Shown in pieces: positions 13,572 through 15,633 of a stretch of 15,633 bases of DNA. The notes under the pieces are model-generated. The model made no database searches, was not told where the DNA came from, and saw only the letters and a list, made by a program, of their open reading frames with translations. Source of the DNA: Accumulibacter sp. (lineage in GTDB: Bacteria > Pseudomonadota > Gammaproteobacteria > Burkholderiales > Rhodocyclaceae); NCBI GenBank assembly GCA_031276375.1, contig JAISNE010000375.1:1-15633 (forward strand). The letters run 5' to 3'. A program made the translations under genes and the position numbers. The first letter of the stretch is position 1. Each line of letters begins with the position of its first letter.

Positions 13572-14597
13572 ATGAAACGCTATTTTCTCGCGCCTCTCTT
13601 CAGTTTCAGCCTGTTGCTCAGCGGTCTTTCCAACGTTAGCCAAGCTGCCGACAAGGTCGTTATCGGCGAACAGAACTGGACCGGCGCCGTCGCCATTCAG
13701 CACGTGCTCGCCGAGGTCATCCGAACCCGCCTTGACGGTGATGTATCGTTTCTCGCGGCGGACCTGCCGATTCTCTGGGGAAGCGCCGGCAAGAACGATG
13801 GTTCCGTAGACGTTTTGTGCGACGTTTGGCTACCGAACCAAGCAGCCGGGTGGGCGCGATATGTCGCCAAGGGTAGCGCGGAAACCCTCATTCCCACCAA
13901 AAACCCCTATACCGGCGAACAGGGTTTCTATATTCCGGGTTACATTCAGGACCAGCACAACGTGAAATCGGTCTATGACCTTGCGAAACCTGAAATCGCC
14001 AAGTTATTTTCCTTTCAGGGCGGCAAGCCGGAATTTCTTGTCGGACCGGCGGGCTGGGAATCCACCTACATCAGCGAAATAAAGGCCAAGGACTACGGTT
14101 TCCGCCCATTGTTTGAAATAGTCTCCACCGAGGCGTCGGTCACTTACGCCAAAATCGACGCCGCGTTCAAGGCGAAAACCGGCGTTCTGTTTTACGCCTA
14201 CACTCCGGACTGGATTTTCGCGGCCTATGATCTGCGCCGCCTGGAAGAACCTGCGTTCGACGGCTATGCCCAAGACAACAAGAAAGGCGATCCGGACTAC
14301 AATCCGAATGGCAAATGGAAATTCATCAGCCCGACGGAAGACGCTGACTGGCTGAACAAGAGCAAGATCACCAGCGCGTTTCCCGATGCCAAAGTCTATA
14401 TCCTGCACGCCAAGCGGCTTGAAAAGGACGCACCGAAAATCGCGGCTTTCCTAAACGATGTCGCCATTGATCCCGGCGCGCTCAACAGTCTGATCAAAAA
14501 AATTGAAGTAGACAAAGCGTCTCCCGCCGATGCGGCGAAGACGTGGGTCGCGGCCAATAAATCCGTCGTTGACAGTTGGCTGAAAAACGTGAAATGA
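13572..14597 (+). CDS. Glycine betaine/choline-type substrate-binding protein (ProX/OpuAC-like)
   Basis: This is a 341-residue exported binding protein. The signal peptide has Lys2-Arg3, a hydrophobic stretch at 5-20 and a cleavage site near SQA-AD (about 25). There is no lipobox Cys. OpuAC-type landmarks are VVIGEQNWTGAVAIQHVLAE at about 29-48, VDVLCDVWLPNQ at about 79-90 and FLVGPAGWEST at about 155-165. Trp36, Trp86, Trp162 and Trp214 are candidates for the aromatic cage that holds a quaternary ammonium group, by analogy with the family. The start ATG 13572 has AAAGGA upstream; a longer in-frame opening back to 12834 is antisense-free but overlaps the fusion gene in another frame, so it is rejected. 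It is the dedicated receptor for the fused transporter upstream. Whether it binds glycine betaine, choline or a related compound cannot be told. Confidence 0.93.
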   Translation: MKRYFLAPLFSFSLLLSGLSNVSQAADKVVIGEQNWTGAVAIQHVLAEVIRTRLDGDVSFLAADLPILWGSAGKNDGSVDVLCDVWLPNQAAGWARYVAKGSAETLIPTKNPYTGEQGFYIPGYIQDQHNVKSVYDLAKPEIAKLFSFQGGKPEFLVGPAGWESTYISEIKAKDYGFRPLFEIVSTEASVTYAKIDAAFKAKTGVLFYAYTPDWIFAAYDLRRLEEPAFDGYAQDNKKGDPDYNPNGKWKFISPTEDADWLNKSKITSAFPDAKVYILHAKRLEKDAPKIAAFLNDVAIDPGALNSLIKKIEVDKASPADAAKTWVAANKSVVDSWLKNVK

Positions 14598-14604
14598 CAG
14601 TAGT

Positions 14605-14621
14605 GGGCCGGCGGTCGGCCC
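14605..14621. terminator. GC-rich hairpin after the binding-protein gene
   Basis: GGGCCG (14605-14610) and CGGCCC (14616-14621) form a six-bp stem with a five-base loop, seven bases after the stop of the binding-protein gene. No T tract follows, so read-through into the MsrA-like gene is likely. It could equally protect the transporter mRNA 3' end. Confidence 0.35.
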
Positions 14622-14666
14622 GCAATGTGGGTACCCGGCTGCTTCCCGATGGCAGGAAAGAATGCA

Positions 14667-15137
14667 ATGATTTTGGAGCAGGCAACATTTGGCGCTGGAT
14701 GCTTTTGGGGAGCCGAAGCGTTTTTCCGCGAAGCGGAAGGAGTAGTGGATGCGCGCGTCGGCCATGCAACAGGCAGCGACGGCTCCACCCCATCAGCACG
14801 CATTGAAGTGGTGCAGGTGGATTTCGACCCATCCAGGGTTTCCTATGAAACCTTGGTTAATCTGTTCTGGCAGTGCCACGATCCGACTTCCTTCGACCGT
14901 CAGGGCGACGAAACAGGGGAAAGCGTCCGCTCGGCGATTTTCACGCACTCCGCGAAACAGGCCGAAATCGCCGAACGCCTACGTGCCAATTTCGGACGGA
15001 ACTCGGAAAAGCCCGCCGTGACCCAGATCATCGCCTATGTCGGCATGGAGTTAGCGGCCGAGGAACACCAGCGTTATATCGAGAAAAATGGCGGTCATGC
15101 CTGCGTGGTCAAGCCCGTTGCAAAATCTGAAGAATAA
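14667..15137 (+). CDS. Divergent MsrA-like peptide methionine sulfoxide reductase
   Basis: This 156-residue protein has the MsrA fold signature FGAGCFWGAEAFF (catalytic-type Cys12, Phe13, Trp14) and downstream MsrA segments VSYETLVNLFWQCHDPTSFDRQGDE, cut in the family at HDPT, and EEHQRYIEK. MsrA reduces the S-epimer of methionine sulfoxide in proteins. Compared with E. coli MsrA from memory, VGYAGG is VGHATG, the block with the conserved Glu (YEEVC.G) is missing through an in-frame shortening of about eight residues, D129 aligns with Glu and the QYRSAI tyrosine with Val. Other cysteines are Cys70 and Cys146. ATG 14667 was chosen because AGGA lies nine bases upstream and it starts right at the fold; ATGs at 14625 and 14649 are less likely. 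It lies 69 bases after the transporter genes, on the same strand. It may be an altered-specificity reductase or an inactive relative. Confidence 0.82.
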   Translation: MILEQATFGAGCFWGAEAFFREAEGVVDARVGHATGSDGSTPSARIEVVQVDFDPSRVSYETLVNLFWQCHDPTSFDRQGDETGESVRSAIFTHSAKQAEIAERLRANFGRNSEKPAVTQIIAYVGMELAAEEHQRYIEKNGGHACVVKPVAKSEE

Positions 15138-15444
15138 TGATTTAGAGAGCAATAAAGGACACCCGCTCCCGCCCCTGCCGGGGAGTCCTTCACCGCCGAG
15201 CGGGAGAAGGCAAACGGTTACGCGAAGAACAAAGGTTTTCAGAGGCTTCAACTGAGGAAAATAGGTTAAAACTTCCGGCGCGAAGTGCCGTTTTTTGAAC
15301 GGCAAGCAAATTCGTGGCGGCGCTTTGCGCCGGAGAGAACGACCGTTAGACTGTGGCCTTTGGCCTCGTCCAGGCTATGAGTCTTGGCCAACGCCGCCTA
15401 ATCCACGCCAATTCAATCCGGATCGAGTCGTTGGTTCATGCGTT
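15138..15444. other. Repeat-rich non-coding gap between convergent genes
   Basis: No gene is supported here. Several hairpins are visible. CCCGCTC (15162-15168) pairs with GAGCGGG (15198-15204). AAGGAC (15155-15160) pairs with GTCCTT (15185-15190), which competes with the first, and CCCC-TGCC-GGGG lies between them (15172-15183). TGCCGTT (15286-15292) pairs with AACGGCA (15298-15304). CGGCGC-TTT-GCGCCG spans 15318-15332. Any of these could end transcription from the MsrA-like gene or from the ferredoxin gene opposite. The first cluster resembles dispersed intergenic repeats. Confidence 0.6.
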
Positions 15445-15633
15445 TCATCCGCGCCCGGTAATGCGCCGGAATTTTTCCTGAAGCTGTTCGGGCGTTTCCC
15501 GATAACCGGGATGGACAAAAATGCATTCAACCGGACAGATGAGCTCGCATTGATGTTCGGTGTAATGTCCGACACATTCGGTGCAAAGCTCCGGGTCGAT
15601 CTCGAAGATCTCCGGTCCCTGAGTGATGGCGCC
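15445..15633 (-). CDS. yfhL: YfhL-type 2[4Fe-4S] ferredoxin, C-terminal part
   Basis: The last 62 codons of a gene that starts beyond the window end are present, with stop TGA at 15447-15445. The fragment begins GAITQGPEIFEIDPELCTEC and has the cysteine pattern C-x2-C-x8-C-x3-C-P-x2-C at fragment positions 17, 20, 29, 33 and 37. This is the second cluster half plus the final ligand of the extended Alvin/YfhL type, which differs from clostridial ferredoxins by the longer loop between the second and third Cys. YfhL-type proteins are small cytoplasmic electron carriers. The tail (about 25 residues, Glu/Gln/Arg-rich) is usual for this group. Because the frame runs off the edge, the first cluster and the start cannot be seen. 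Confidence 0.93.
   Translation of the reverse strand, partial: GAITQGPEIFEIDPELCTECVGHYTEHQCELICPVECIFVHPGYRETPEQLQEKFRRITGRG

Noticed and set aside
15286..15304. Intrinsic terminator for the MsrA-like gene
   Set aside because: The stem TGCCGTT/AACGGCA has its T-run in the loop rather than after the stem, so it does not have the usual form.

Overview
The window looks like part of a GC-rich proteobacterial chromosome, probably beta- or gammaproteobacterial. This is inferred from a YfhL-type 2[4Fe-4S] ferredoxin end, a ProX/ProW/ProV-family transporter, Sec signal peptides on the binding proteins, and a dRS3-like palindrome pair (ATTCCC-N8-GGGAAT) of the kind common in those groups. Species cannot be named from sequence alone.

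Region 1 (1-310, plus strand) is the 3' end of a nitrate/sulfonate/taurine-type (NitT/TauT) ABC ATPase. A hairpin at 311-355 separates it from the convergent operon.

Region 2 (355-10842, all minus strand, transcribed right to left) is a nine-gene set. In transcription order: an amidase-signature hydrolase (10842-9433), a periplasmic binding protein (9404-8403), an ABC ATPase (8400-7519), a second binding protein (7489-6494), an ATZ/TRZ-type metal-dependent amidohydrolase (6449-5043), a repeat-filled gap, an ABC permease (4582-3824), a second ABC ATPase (3661-2672), a second permease (2675-1836) and an allophanate-hydrolase-type amidase (1773-355). Two complete sets of NitT/TauT transporter parts are interleaved with three C-N hydrolases. 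The simplest reading is an uptake and degradation pathway for a nitrogen-rich small molecule (heterocycle, ureide or biuret-like). The amidohydrolase and upstream amidase would open or trim it, and the AtzF-like enzyme would release ammonia and CO2 from allophanate. The substrate is not readable from the sequence. No urea carboxylase, cyanuric acid hydrolase or regulator is present in the window.

The gaps at 3662-3823 and 4583-5042 inside this operon carry related leader sequences and four different inverted repeats. One leader can fold so that it either hides or frees the ribosome binding site of the ATPase gene.

Region 3 (10843-11514) is a non-coding divergent intergenic region with a good sigma70-type promoter for the rightward genes. 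Region 4 (11515-14597, plus strand) encodes a betaine/choline-type transporter in which ATPase and permease are fused into one 675-residue protein, followed by its ProX-like binding protein. Region 5 (14667-15137) is a short MsrA-like protein that keeps the catalytic Cys but lacks several other conserved active-site residues. The window ends with a repeat-rich gap and the 3' end of a ferredoxin gene on the minus strand.
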